Made by a program: the position numbers and the translations under genes
Shown: piece after piece, positions 6,937 through 14,155 of the stretch
How positions within the stretch are numbered: position 1 is the stretch's first letter
How the letters are laid out: each line of letters opens with the position of its first letter
Notes under the pieces: generated by a model
The model's database searches: none
What the model was told of the DNA's origin: nothing
What the model saw: only the letters and a program-made list of their open reading frames with translations
Virus record (IMG/VR): IMGVR_UViG_3300050821_014293
Span: 1 to 61,460 of that record
Strand: one strand, 5' to 3'
DNA length: 61,460 nt
From: a virus

Positions 6937-7782
6937 CGTGCAACACGAAACATGGTGGGGCATCCGCGCCCCACCAACCAAGGCGCCCGAAGGAAAGCCG
7001 CACTGGGTCGCGGTGGGCCGGCAGCCACGAGACTGCCGGTCCAATCATTTCTGGATCGGAGGGCGCGGCGCGCGGCCCACGCAATGCGGCGCGGCGCTGC
7101 GAACATTGCATGCAACATTTACCGTAAACATTGCTCGGCACGTCCGTGCACGTCGCCGTGCGGGCGCAGCGTGGGCCACCGTGTCCCGCGCGCAGCGAAG
7201 TGCGGCAGCGTATCCTACTCCTTACCTAATATATATATATATCTATACTAAGAAGAACAAACACGCAAACGCGAGGCTAATCACAAGGCAAATCACTGGG
7301 GGCTGCGCGGGTGCGACCACGCGGCCCACGGGTTGTTCACGCAACGCGGCCCACTCCACGCCCCACGGCCCACGACTGTTGCACATCGGCAACCACGCGG
7401 GCATACCATGCAACATTTACGGCGAATGTTGCATGCAATGTTGCTGTCACATTGTTCATATTCCATGGGCCGCCCTCTTCCAGCGCTCGCGCCAGGGCAA
7501 CGAGTCGATGTAATATAATGTAACAATATGTGATCGAGTCAGAGCAACATTTACATTGACACCCCGCGGTCCACGTGGTACGCCACACGAATACGTCGGC
7601 GACCCACCAACCAGTCACTTTCACGCAACACCGCAACCACGTAACTCGAAAAGGACCAACCACAATGCAAGTCATGTTTACACGCTGGTGTCTCGATCCT
7701 GCCGGGCGCACGCCTCTCAAGAGTTCCTCGTCCAGGGTACGGTCGCGGTAGTCCTCGCGGCGCTCAACGAAGCGGAGCGCGC
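6937..7782. promoter_or_regulatory. Iteron-like, AT-tract intergenic region (candidate origin/operator array)
   Basis: 846 bp without a convincing gene. It holds several copies of GCAACATT/AATGTTGC (7102, 7112, 7126, 7410, 7425, 7437, 7544), two of which form a perfect 10-bp inverted repeat (ATGCAACATT and AATGTTGCAT around 7409). An alternating TA tract lies near 7230 and a TATAAT at 7514-7519. A start-like leader (AAAGGACC then CCACAATG) occurs at 7650-7667; it opens only 28 codons, whereas another frame reads as coding up to the stop at 7784-7786. This combination suits an early promoter/operator array or a replication origin. Confidence 0.55.
7409..7444. repeat. Inverted and direct AATGTTGC repeats
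   Basis: ATGCAACATT, seven bases, then AATGTTGCAT form an uninterrupted 10-bp palindrome, followed immediately by another GCAATGTTGC. This is the densest part of the motif cluster in the non-coding region between the first early gene and the AAA+ gene. Confidence 0.65.
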
Positions 7783-9252
7783 ATGATGTACAGCGGAACA
7801 TTCAAGCCTCGCATCGACAGCGCCGAGGCCCGCGCGCTGCGCGAAGCGCTCACGCCGTTGATCGACTTTCTGCCCAGCGCGTCCGACCGCCGCATGGCGA
7901 GCGATATCTGTACGAAGAGCGTCACGCTCGGCATGACTTCCGCGCAAGCGCACTGGGTGAGGCAGTTCGTAGCAAAGGCGCAGAAGTTCGCGGCGAGCGG
8001 GCGTAAGGGCAGCGAGGTGGTGGACGCGGACATATGGGGCAGCGCTAGCGATAGCGGTAGCGGTAGCGGTAGCGCCACCGCCGCGCCCAGCGGTAGCGTG
8101 CATATCACGCTCCGCGCGGTCGAACTCATCCAGGCGGGCCAGATCATCGAGGCGATAAAGGAGGTCCGCGACACGAGCGGCTGCAGCCTGCGCGAGGCCA
8201 AGGATGCAGTCGAGACGTTCGTCACCACGTCGCGCGAGGCCAGCACGACGCAGGCCAGCACTTCCACGGCGATGCAGCAGCAGCAGGTCGTCGAGATCGG
8301 CGCGGATGACTTGCAGGCCGCACTCAAGCGAGTCGTTGATCCCGCGCTCACCGCCATCGCGCAACAGGTCGAGACCAACGCGCAGACGCGGCAGAGGTTG
8401 TTCAACGAGGGCGCTGCGCGCGCAATCGCGGACGAGGCAACACGGCGCGCGCTCGCGGAACTCGACTCACGCGTGCCTCGCGAGGTAATCGTTCGCGTCG
8501 AACGTGGCGACGTCACGCGTAGCGCGGAGGGGCGACAGCATCCGAATTTCGAGCTTCTGTGCCGCGCCGCCAGCATTCGAGTGAACGGCCACGTTCCTGG
8601 GATCATGCTCGCAGGCGAGGCCGGAAGCGGCAAGACCACGGGCGCGCGGAATCTCGCGAGCGCCTTCGGCCTAGCATGGCACTTCAACGGGGCGATATCG
8701 TTTCCTCACGAGATGCTAGGTTTCATCGATGCAGGCGGACGCTATCACCGCACGCCATTTCGCGAGGCATACGAGCACGGCGGAGTCTACACGTTCGACG
8801 AGGTTGATCGAAGCGATCCTGTGGCGTTGCTCAGCGTGAATCCGCACCTCGCGAATGGCCTCGCCACGTTTCCTGATGGGCAGATCAAGCGGCACGAGGA
8901 TTGTATCATCGTGGCTACCGCGAATACCTGGGGTCACGGCGCGGATGCGAACTACAGCGGGGCGACGAAACTCGACGCTGCGTTTTTATCACGGTTTCCA
9001 GTCAAGATTGCCTGGGACATTGACGAGAGGCTGGAGGATGACATCGTGAGCAATGCAGAGTGGCTCCTCCGCGTCCGCTCTGCGCGCAAGCGGGCGCAAC
9101 AGGTCGGGCTGAAGGTCATAATTGATACGAGGCATGGACAGGCTGGCGCACAGCTCATCGCACAGGGCTTCACGCACGATGAGGCTGCGAGCATGACGTA
9201 TCTCGCCGGGCTGAAGCCCGATCAGCGCAAGCAAGTCGAAGGGGGGAAGTGA
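7783..9252 (+). CDS. MoxR/CbbQ-type AAA+ ATPase with ribosomal L7/L12-like domain
   Basis: 489 residues. Residues 1-80 are helical with no family seen. A Ser-Gly linker (about 87-104) follows, then residues 105-147 resemble the C-terminal domain of ribosomal protein L7/L12 (ELIQAGQIIEAIKEVRD, then LREAKDAVE). The AAA+ domain has Walker A GEAGSGKTT (278-286), Walker B VYTFDEVD (335-342), sensor ATAN (378-381) and the LDAAFLSRF segment of the MoxR/dynein-related clade. MoxR ATPases usually remodel a target with a vWA partner, and the next gene fits that partner. Ribosome or elongation-factor targeting is an inference from the L7/L12-like part. Confidence 0.85.
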   Translation: MMYSGTFKPRIDSAEARALREALTPLIDFLPSASDRRMASDICTKSVTLGMTSAQAHWVRQFVAKAQKFAASGRKGSEVVDADIWGSASDSGSGSGSATAAPSGSVHITLRAVELIQAGQIIEAIKEVRDTSGCSLREAKDAVETFVTTSREASTTQASTSTAMQQQQVVEIGADDLQAALKRVVDPALTAIAQQVETNAQTRQRLFNEGAARAIADEATRRALAELDSRVPREVIVRVERGDVTRSAEGRQHPNFELLCRAASIRVNGHVPGIMLAGEAGSGKTTGARNLASAFGLAWHFNGAISFPHEMLGFIDAGGRYHRTPFREAYEHGGVYTFDEVDRSDPVALLSVNPHLANGLATFPDGQIKRHEDCIIVATANTWGHGADANYSGATKLDAAFLSRFPVKIAWDIDERLEDDIVSNAEWLLRVRSARKRAQQVGLKVIIDTRHGQAGAQLIAQGFTHDEAASMTYLAGLKPDQRKQVEGGK

Positions 9253-9254
9253 TA

Positions 9255-10073
9255 ATGCATCGTATCACGCTGCCTAGTACGAAGCATCATTTCATGTTCC
9301 TCGAAGCAGGGGAGATCGCCACCGCGGCACACGATGGAGTGAAGTGGATGAGGCATCAGAACGATCTCTGGAAAATTGACATGAAGCGGTTTGAGAAACA
9401 GATCGTTCTAGGCGAGGACAGCTACGTCGCTCGTGCCGAGGCGATCATGAGCGAAATAGAGGACCTCGTGCCGATCACGCGAGCTTGGCGCAACGTGGAC
9501 GATGTAGTCGGAGGCCTGCCGAATGTGCCAGCGTTTCTGGCTGGCACGCCACAGAACATGCGGCGGCGCGTTCGCACGATGAGCGAGACCGCGCCGCTCA
9601 CAATCTTCATGAATCTCGCGACGAGCGCAATAATTGACGCAGACACGGTCCTTCGACGTGGTATCGTGCTCCTAGCTCTCACCAGACTCCTCGTAGAGCA
9701 CCGCACGGTGGAGCTGTGGGTCGGCACGACGCTGGATGATGGGCATCACAGCGGAACGGCCGCATGGCGGATTGACACCGCGCCGCTCGATCTAGCACGT
9801 GCCGCGTTCATGATAGCTGACGTGTCGATGTCGAGGCTGTTCGGCTACGCGATGTGCGAGGTGCTCACGGACTGTCATCTCGGCGGCGGTGGACAGCGTG
9901 AGCAGCACGCCGCGAGGCTGCGAGAGGCGACGGGGTGGCATGAGGACGGATTATTGTATATTCCCTGGATGAGCGTGCGTGACGATATGGTGAATGATCC
10001 TGTAGGGTGGATACGCGAGCGTCTCGCGCAATACACCAGCGGTAGCGATAGCAATAGTGATAGCGATGACTAA
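9255..10073 (+). CDS. vWA-like partner of the AAA+ ATPase
   Basis: 272 residues from the ATG at 9255, preceded by GGGGGGAAG. The central part (LTIFMNLATS then RRGIVLLALTRLLVE and VELWVG) follows the beta-alpha pattern of a von Willebrand A fold, but the MIDAS DxSxS is degenerate (NLATS). The C-terminal tail SGSDSNSDSDD comes from a hexanucleotide tract. The gene follows the MoxR-type ATPase within 3 bp, the usual arrangement of MoxR-vWA chaperone pairs. The fold assignment is inferred from pattern and context. Confidence 0.55.
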   Translation: MHRITLPSTKHHFMFLEAGEIATAAHDGVKWMRHQNDLWKIDMKRFEKQIVLGEDSYVARAEAIMSEIEDLVPITRAWRNVDDVVGGLPNVPAFLAGTPQNMRRRVRTMSETAPLTIFMNLATSAIIDADTVLRRGIVLLALTRLLVEHRTVELWVGTTLDDGHHSGTAAWRIDTAPLDLARAAFMIADVSMSRLFGYAMCEVLTDCHLGGGGQREQHAARLREATGWHEDGLLYIPWMSVRDDMVNDPVGWIRERLAQYTSGSDSNSDSDD

Positions 10074-10335
10074 GCGGGCCTGGGTTGGCGCGGTCAGCGC
10101 AGTTAGCGTGCTTCTCGCCCACTCGTGGTACCCGTGGCAGTGCTGCGGGGGAGTCAGCTGCTTTCCAATCCAGTGCGCAGATGTGCAGCAGCACGTGAGC
10201 GGGGAGTGGGAGTGGCGCGGGGCACCAGGGTTCATGATGGCGCCCAGCGCAGTGCGGGCCTCCGAGGACGGAGGATGTCATATCTGTACGCACCTCGGCG
10301 CTCCGGTCTGTCTATTCCTCGGAGGGATAGTGTAA
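10066..10335 (+). CDS. Secreted Cys-rich protein, early member of the WYPxxCC family
   Basis: 89 residues. A hydrophobic N-terminus (AWVGAVSAVSVLLA) leads into HSWYPWQCCGGVSC, and the protein ends CHICTHLGAPVCLFLGG. It matches the small periplasmic proteins of Rhizobiales with HxWYPxxCCxxxDC and a terminal CxF. A late-expressed relative is at 5295. It overlaps the upstream gene by 8 nt (ATGACTAA). Function unknown. Confidence 0.7.
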   Translation: MTKRAWVGAVSAVSVLLAHSWYPWQCCGGVSCFPIQCADVQQHVSGEWEWRGAPGFMMAPSAVRASEDGGCHICTHLGAPVCLFLGGIV

Positions 10336-10638
10336 ATGTCAAAAGTACTTTCGTTCGTCAAGCGTATCGACACTGGCGCAGCGATGATCGCGCCGACGCA
10401 ATATGAGAAAAGTGAATGGTCACGGTTGGCGCAGTGGGCGTATGCTAGAACGTGGAATGACCTGGGGTACGCGTACAGCATAGCAGCGTCACTGCCGCAC
10501 GATAGCGCGATGTCAATCTACCGGTTCGATCGTCTTCAGGCGCTTTATCGTAAATGGCTACTCGATGGCCTTTCGCACTTCGAGGCCGATCAGTTCCTAG
10601 CACGTACCACGGAGCATGTACCACGGAGCACGAAATAA
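10336..10638 (+). CDS. Unknown early protein with repeat-encoded tail
   Basis: 100 residues, helical, Trp- and Tyr-rich middle. The last residues (RTTEHVPRSTK) are encoded by two units of the junction repeat, so the tail was probably acquired from the repeat. No known domain. The stop overlaps the next start (TAATG). Confidence 0.65.
   Translation: MSKVLSFVKRIDTGAAMIAPTQYEKSEWSRLAQWAYARTWNDLGYAYSIAASLPHDSAMSIYRFDRLQALYRKWLLDGLSHFEADQFLARTTEHVPRSTK
10598..10633 (+). repeat. Junction repeat (GTACCACGGAGCACG type)
   Basis: Two imperfect units of the pattern TAGCACGTACCACGGAGCA end one gene and abut the next start codon. Comparable units sit at many other gene boundaries on both strands (see the junction-repeat finding). 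Confidence 0.75.
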
Positions 10639-10979
10639 TGCCCATCACGCAGCAGCGCATGACGGATCTACTCTGCGAGTACGAGAAGCATCTCGATGTC
10701 CTCGATCTCCTAGCACGTAATATCCGCACAGTCTGCGCGATGAGCGAGTGGAGCGCGGAGGAGAAGGTCCGGGCGATCGAGGCGGAAGTGCTCGCGTGCG
10801 CGGAAGTGCCACGCACGTGCGCGGTGGTCGAGCGGAGACACTTCGATTCCCACGCTGCGCGGAATGAGTACATGCGCTCGCGCATGGAGCGCCTACGTCG
10901 CGCGAGCGGAATCGTTCCGCGGACCACCTGGGCAAGCGTAGCACACAACACGGGGCACGAGACGGGGCGCAAGGAGTAA
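10638..10979 (+). CDS. MPITQ-family early protein, copy 1
   Basis: 113 residues starting MPITQQRMTDLL. It is helical with a basic C-terminal region. It aligns by eye along its length with the protein at 12218 (MPITQARMLALL; shared 'PR-C...ER-HF' and 'YMR' landmarks), so these are paralogs from a local duplication. No function recognised. Confidence 0.7.
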   Translation: MPITQQRMTDLLCEYEKHLDVLDLLARNIRTVCAMSEWSAEEKVRAIEAEVLACAEVPRTCAVVERRHFDSHAARNEYMRSRMERLRRASGIVPRTTWASVAHNTGHETGRKE

Positions 10980-11143
10980 TGACCATGCCGGACTGGATTG
11001 CAGACATGGGCAGCGATATCTGGGCGGAGCTGTCGCCAGCACGTCGAGATACCCCGCTGGCGCAAGCTCTGTTTGATCGTACTGGCATTAATGATATCTA
11101 TAATCACGTATCGCCTGATCCAGACGCTACGCGGGACGAGTAG
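10979..11143 (+). CDS. Small acidic protein (54 aa)
   Basis: Starts MTMPDWIADMGSDIW and ends DATRDE. Start and upstream stop overlap (TAATG), which supports translation. Acidic, soluble, no motif. It is the last gene before an AT-rich promoter/operator gap. Confidence 0.55.
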   Translation: MTMPDWIADMGSDIWAELSPARRDTPLAQALFDRTGINDIYNHVSPDPDATRDE

Positions 11144-11144
11144 G

Positions 11145-11202
11145 ATCACGAAATGTTACAAATGAAATATGATTTGATTGGACACATGGGGTTCCATATG
11201 GT
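11145..11202 (+). promoter_or_regulatory. Candidate early promoter with upstream operator half-site
   Basis: TTGATT (11174-11179) and TATGGT (11197-11202) are 17 bp apart, 4 of 6 matches each to the sigma-70 hexamers. ATCACGAAATGTT at 11145-11157, just upstream of the -35, matches one arm of the palindrome at 6101. The gene at 11239 follows with a GAAAGGACC ribosome site. The pairing of operator and promoter supports a real control point. Confidence 0.5.
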
Positions 11203-11238
11203 AATATTCCCCTTCCAGCCAGAGAAAGGACCACCACA

Positions 11239-11439
11239 ATGCCAATACGCAGCGCGCAGGGACTTGACCAGCTCGGCCCAGTTCAGCACGGATATGGCCC
11301 TGGCCATCTCAGCAAGAAGCCATTGCGCGGGAAAATCATCGCGCAGTCGCTCGCCGCGCGGCAGGCAACGTCGCTCAGCGGGCGTCGCCGCATGATCACG
11401 CTGCCGCGGCTCAAGTTCATGGAGGATGACACGCGATGA
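11239..11439 (+). CDS. Small basic protein (66 aa)
   Basis: A basic, soluble protein (segments KKPLRGKII and SGRRRMITLPRLKF). The leader GAAAGGACCACCACAATG is nearly the same as a start-like leader at 7650. It could bind nucleic acid, judging only by charge. Confidence 0.6.
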   Translation: MPIRSAQGLDQLGPVQHGYGPGHLSKKPLRGKIIAQSLAARQATSLSGRRRMITLPRLKFMEDDTR

Positions 11440-11440
11440 G

Positions 11441-11473
11441 CGTAGCACGTAACACGGAGCACGTAGCGCGATG
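11441..11473 (+). repeat. Junction repeat (GTAGCACG type)
   Basis: CGTAGCACGTAACACGGAGC followed by ACGTAGCGCG ends exactly at the next start codon. It fills the whole gap between two genes and could supply a translation-initiation or RNA-binding element. Confidence 0.75.
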
Positions 11474-11656
11474 ATCTTTATCCAGCCCAGCACGGAGCAC
11501 GCCGCGAGTGAAATGTCGCTCGACGAGGTCCCGCCCTCGCACCGCGATGCGCTCGCGCTCAATTACCAGCTGGGATTGATCGAGGTGGACCACGCACGTC
11601 GCACGTACAGGGTCTCGCGTTGGGGCCAGCTGGTCTACGCATGGGGGATAGCATGA
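11471..11656 (+). CDS. Small early protein (61 aa), unknown
   Basis: Starts MIFIQPSTEHAASEM and ends RWGQLVYAWGIA. The ATG directly follows a junction repeat, and the stop overlaps the next start. No known domain. Confidence 0.6.
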   Translation: MIFIQPSTEHAASEMSLDEVPPSHRDALALNYQLGLIEVDHARRTYRVSRWGQLVYAWGIA

Positions 11657-11964
11657 CCAGCACGTCACACGCAGCACGTAGCACGTCGCGAGTAGGCGAG
11701 TTTACTCTCTGCCACGGTACCGATACTAATCGTCGTGGCTTCCACATCACGTTCGAGAATGGCTGGACCATCTCGGTCCAGTGGGGCGCGGGCACGTACA
11801 GCGACAATCATGACGCGTTCCTCGCAGACGCGAAAGTGCAAGATACCGTCGCGGAGGCCGAAGTTGCTTTCATCGATCCGCAAGATGCGATCGTCGGCGA
11901 GGTCCACGCATACTGCTCGCCAGCGAAAGTCCTAGCTCTCATGACGGAGGCAGCATCGCGATGA
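11653..11964 (+). CDS. Conserved phage protein (GFHITFENGWTISVQWG type)
   Basis: 103 residues. The core GFHITFENGWTISVQWG, then AEAEVAFID and YCSPAKVLALM, matches a small protein family repeatedly found in phage early regions, of unknown function. The N-terminus (TSTSHAARSTSRVGEF) is encoded by the junction repeat, so the element here lies inside the start of the gene. Confidence 0.7.
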   Translation: MTSTSHAARSTSRVGEFTLCHGTDTNRRGFHITFENGWTISVQWGAGTYSDNHDAFLADAKVQDTVAEAEVAFIDPQDAIVGEVHAYCSPAKVLALMTEAASR

Positions 11965-12227
11965 GTGCGGGCGCACGCTACACGATCAACGGGCGAGCGG
12001 GGCAGTTCGAGCGTGTATCGCTCCACGCAGCCCTCGCGCTCCGCGAAGCGGGCGCAGCGATGGGCGAGGATATGATGCCGCTGGTGTCGAACGACGGCCT
12101 TACGGTCGAGATGTGGTTCAGCGACTGCGTGCGCGCGCAGCTCTACGCACGTAGCGCGGACCTCGATGCGGCAATCTTAGCACTTTGCGCGATCGAGCGT
12201 CGCAATGGAGGCCCGAAGTGCCCATAA
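11961..12227 (+). CDS. Unknown early protein (88 aa)
   Basis: Mixed alpha/beta protein starting MSAGARYTING; contains YARSADL, which may reflect a degenerate junction repeat. Overlaps its neighbours by 4 and 10 nt. No domain recognised. Confidence 0.6.
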   Translation: MSAGARYTINGRAGQFERVSLHAALALREAGAAMGEDMMPLVSNDGLTVEMWFSDCVRAQLYARSADLDAAILALCAIERRNGGPKCP

Positions 12228-12487
12228 CGCAAGCGAGGATGCTCGCCCTGCTCGATGAAGCTGAGGCACAACGCGAGGGGGTGTATGAGCTGCGGGATAC
12301 GATCAGGGAAATCATAGTGCGAGCGCCTACGGCAATCGCAGCGGTGACGCAGATCAACACGTTACTCGCAGTGACAACGTTGCCCCGGTGTCCTGCGATG
12401 CTTGCGGAGCGCGCGCACTTCTCGCGAGTAGCAAAGAGGAATGTGAGCAATGCGAGGTACATGAGACAACAGAGGAGCAAAGGGTGA
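12218..12487 (+). CDS. MPITQ-family early protein, copy 2
   Basis: 89 residues from a GTG start that aligns exactly with the ATG of the paralog at 10638 (V/M-PITQ). The shared order is an N-terminal helix, a central helix, PRC/PRTC, ER-HF, and a basic YMR tail. The last 100 nt also contain a second frame with paired CxxC motifs, noted under the next gene. Confidence 0.65.
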   Translation: MPITQARMLALLDEAEAQREGVYELRDTIREIIVRAPTAIAAVTQINTLLAVTTLPRCPAMLAERAHFSRVAKRNVSNARYMRQQRSKG

Positions 12488-12915
12488 TGGACGAGCAGGC
12501 GAGAATGCAGGCGAGAATGAGAGCGGAGAGGAAGATGGAAGAGCTGAAGGCACAGATGACGCCGGAGGACAGGGCAGCAGCTGACGCAATAGAGAAGATG
12601 CCCGTCGCGCAACAGGAACTCGCGCTGGTGACGCTCATTGCAGTGAGCAGCACACGTTCCACGACGCTCGACAATGGGCAGAAGAATGACTTGCTGTGCG
12701 CTGTGTTCAACTTCTACGCTGCCGCGCGCGCCTGTGCGATACTGGAGACTATGGTCGAGCACGCTATGCAAAATGGGGGGACCGAGCGGGCGCTGAAGAT
12801 GGCGATATCGGCCGCGCTTCTCGCGGTTTATGAGAAGCGAGAAGAGATGAGCGGGCGGATAGAGGTTCTCGCAGAAATGCTGGACGGCGCTCGCGCGACG
12901 CGAGACGCACGATGA
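12487..12915 (+). CDS. Helical early protein, possible upstream zinc-ribbon start
   Basis: 142 residues from the ATG at 12487 (TGATG overlap). The chain is almost entirely helical (DEQARMQARM and charged repeats). The same frame is open upstream to a GTG at 12388 and there encodes CDAC and CEQC spaced like a zinc ribbon. That extension would overlap the MPITQ gene by 100 nt, so both starts are possible and the shorter one is preferred. Confidence 0.6.
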   Translation: MDEQARMQARMRAERKMEELKAQMTPEDRAAADAIEKMPVAQQELALVTLIAVSSTRSTTLDNGQKNDLLCAVFNFYAAARACAILETMVEHAMQNGGTERALKMAISAALLAVYEKREEMSGRIEVLAEMLDGARATRDAR

Positions 12916-13274
12916 GCGACGCGAGGGACTATCCGCTTCCAGCCTACGCGATGTACGTCTGGCATCGAGGGGATGCGGTGGTGCTCGCGGGAAACGAGGG
13001 GCACACGATAGTCATTCCGCTCGATAAGCTTGCAGTGGGCAGTGGTGCAGACCAACGAGGATGGACGATTCTGCTCGACATTCTACGCGATCGCTCGCGG
13101 GCATACGCTGCGCGCCGCCCCGCGCGGATCGGGACGAACGAGGCGCCCGTGCGGGCGCAGATCGAGGCGCTTCTTGCCGGTCAGCGCGAGCGAGCGTACG
13201 GGGCGCGTAGCACGGAGATCGATGAGGATATTTTCGCGGAGCACGTCACACGGAGCACGGAGGACGTAGCATGA
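12912..13274 (+). CDS. Unknown early protein with RSTED-type tail
   Basis: 120 residues; the N-terminal part has beta-strand character (YAMYVWHRGDAVVLAG). GARSTEID and the very end EHVTRSTEDVA are encoded by junction repeats. ATGA overlaps with both neighbours support it being genuine. Confidence 0.65.
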   Translation: MSDARDYPLPAYAMYVWHRGDAVVLAGNEGHTIVIPLDKLAVGSGADQRGWTILLDILRDRSRAYAARRPARIGTNEAPVRAQIEALLAGQRERAYGARSTEIDEDIFAEHVTRSTEDVA

Positions 13275-13303
13275 GCACGCGCAGCACGCGCAGCACGCGC
13301 ATG
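13204..13303 (+). repeat. Junction repeat cluster across a gene boundary
   Basis: Units CGTAGCACGGAG, GCACGTCACACGGAGCACGG and AGGACGTAGC run to the start codon of the next gene, whose first codons (STRSTRSTR) are themselves four AGCACGCGC units. This is the clearest case in which the element extends into both the end and the start of proteins. Confidence 0.8.
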
Positions 13304-13504
13304 CGTTATCGTTTTGCCAGTACGGCCACGCTTGCGGACTACTTCGCTGGCAAGGCTTCCGCGCTACGCGCGGCGAGAAAGCTCGTCACGCGGCAACAGG
13401 ACAAGGCGAGGCTCCTCGGCGAGGCCTACGCGTGGGAAAGCGCGGGGCGTATCCTGCGCAACTCGACGTTCGAGCTAGCGTCAGCGCTCGATGAGCTTTC
13501 ATGA
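13271..13504 (+). CDS. Small helical early protein (77 aa)
   Basis: After a repeat-encoded N-terminus (STRSTRSTRMRYRF) the protein is helical (LADYFAGKASALRAARKLV). The layout suggests a small coiled or nucleic-acid-associated protein; no family recognised. Confidence 0.6.
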   Translation: MSTRSTRSTRMRYRFASTATLADYFAGKASALRAARKLVTRQQDKARLLGEAYAWESAGRILRNSTFELASALDELS

Positions 13505-13719
13505 TGCCCCGGTGGCGAGAGAGTGAGACGTGGGAGAGACTGGCGCGCAAGAACGGCTTCACGTCGCAGGTAGCACGTCGCAAGTGTCTGCGTTGCGGCC
13601 AGGGGTTCAAGAGTGAGTGGATGGGCAATCGCATATGCTGGAAGTGTACGCACAGCGAGCAGCCCTACGCGCAGTCACGCAGCGAGTCCGAGGTATTTCC
13701 ACACAACAAATGGAGGTAA
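13501..13719 (+). CDS. Zinc-ribbon-like small protein
   Basis: 72 residues. CLRCGQGFKSEWMGNRICWK then C gives two CxxC knuckles about 15 residues apart, typical of a small zinc ribbon seen in phage regulatory proteins. Basic residues (VARRK) precede it. A nucleic-acid-binding or transcription-related role is plausible but not shown. Confidence 0.65.
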   Translation: MMPRWRESETWERLARKNGFTSQVARRKCLRCGQGFKSEWMGNRICWKCTHSEQPYAQSRSESEVFPHNKWR

Positions 13720-13720
13720 G

Positions 13721-14155
13721 ATGAGCGATACGCGATACACACTGCCCATCGTCGGCGCGCGCTTCAGGCCACCCGCGCAAGGCCTGCTCGATGTGCTAGC
13801 ACATAGCACGCCGCTCGTTCTGCGACGCGAGCCGAGCAACGAGTATGACATTAACGCGATCCAAGTGCTCGTCGCGAGTAGCGCGATTACCGCGCCCACC
13901 GCGCAGCTCGCAAAGGTACTCGAGGGCTATGGGCTCACGATCGAGGACCTTCACGCACGGAGCGAGTGGCACCTGGGCTACATTCCGCGCGGCGACGCAG
14001 CGCAGCTCGCACCGCGCATCGACGCCGGCGCGCTCGTCACACGTTGCACGTTAGGCTTCGGAATCGACGGTAAGTCCTGCGCGAGGTTCGAGCTAGCACG
14101 TGGCGCGTCCGCGGGCGCAAGCGCGAGCGCGAGCAGCGCGGAGGACATAGCATGA
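13721..14155 (+). CDS. HIRAN-domain protein
   Basis: 144 residues; GGAGG lies 6 nt before the ATG. The sequence pattern IVGARFR, then LVLRREPSNEYDINAIQVLV, then HLGYIPRGDAAQLA is the HIRAN fold signature, known to recognise 3'-ends of ssDNA in HLTF-type remodellers and found alone in phages. Standing alone in an early phage block, it probably binds damaged or single-stranded DNA. A Ser/Ala-rich tail follows. Confidence 0.75.
   Translation: MSDTRYTLPIVGARFRPPAQGLLDVLAHSTPLVLRREPSNEYDINAIQVLVASSAITAPTAQLAKVLEGYGLTIEDLHARSEWHLGYIPRGDAAQLAPRIDAGALVTRCTLGFGIDGKSCARFELARGASAGASASASSAEDIA

Noticed and set aside
6127-7044. Leftward open frame of 305 codons over the control region and first early gene
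   Set aside because: Spans the operator and lies opposite a better-supported gene; no ribosome site.
7226-7250. TA tract as a clear promoter
   Set aside because: TATACT is present but the best upstream hexamer (TTACCT) matches the -35 at only 3 positions; kept only as an AT-rich tract.
7764-8687. Leftward open frame of 307 codons
   Set aside because: Opposite the AAA+ gene, which has clear Walker motifs; composition is a reverse-strand shadow.
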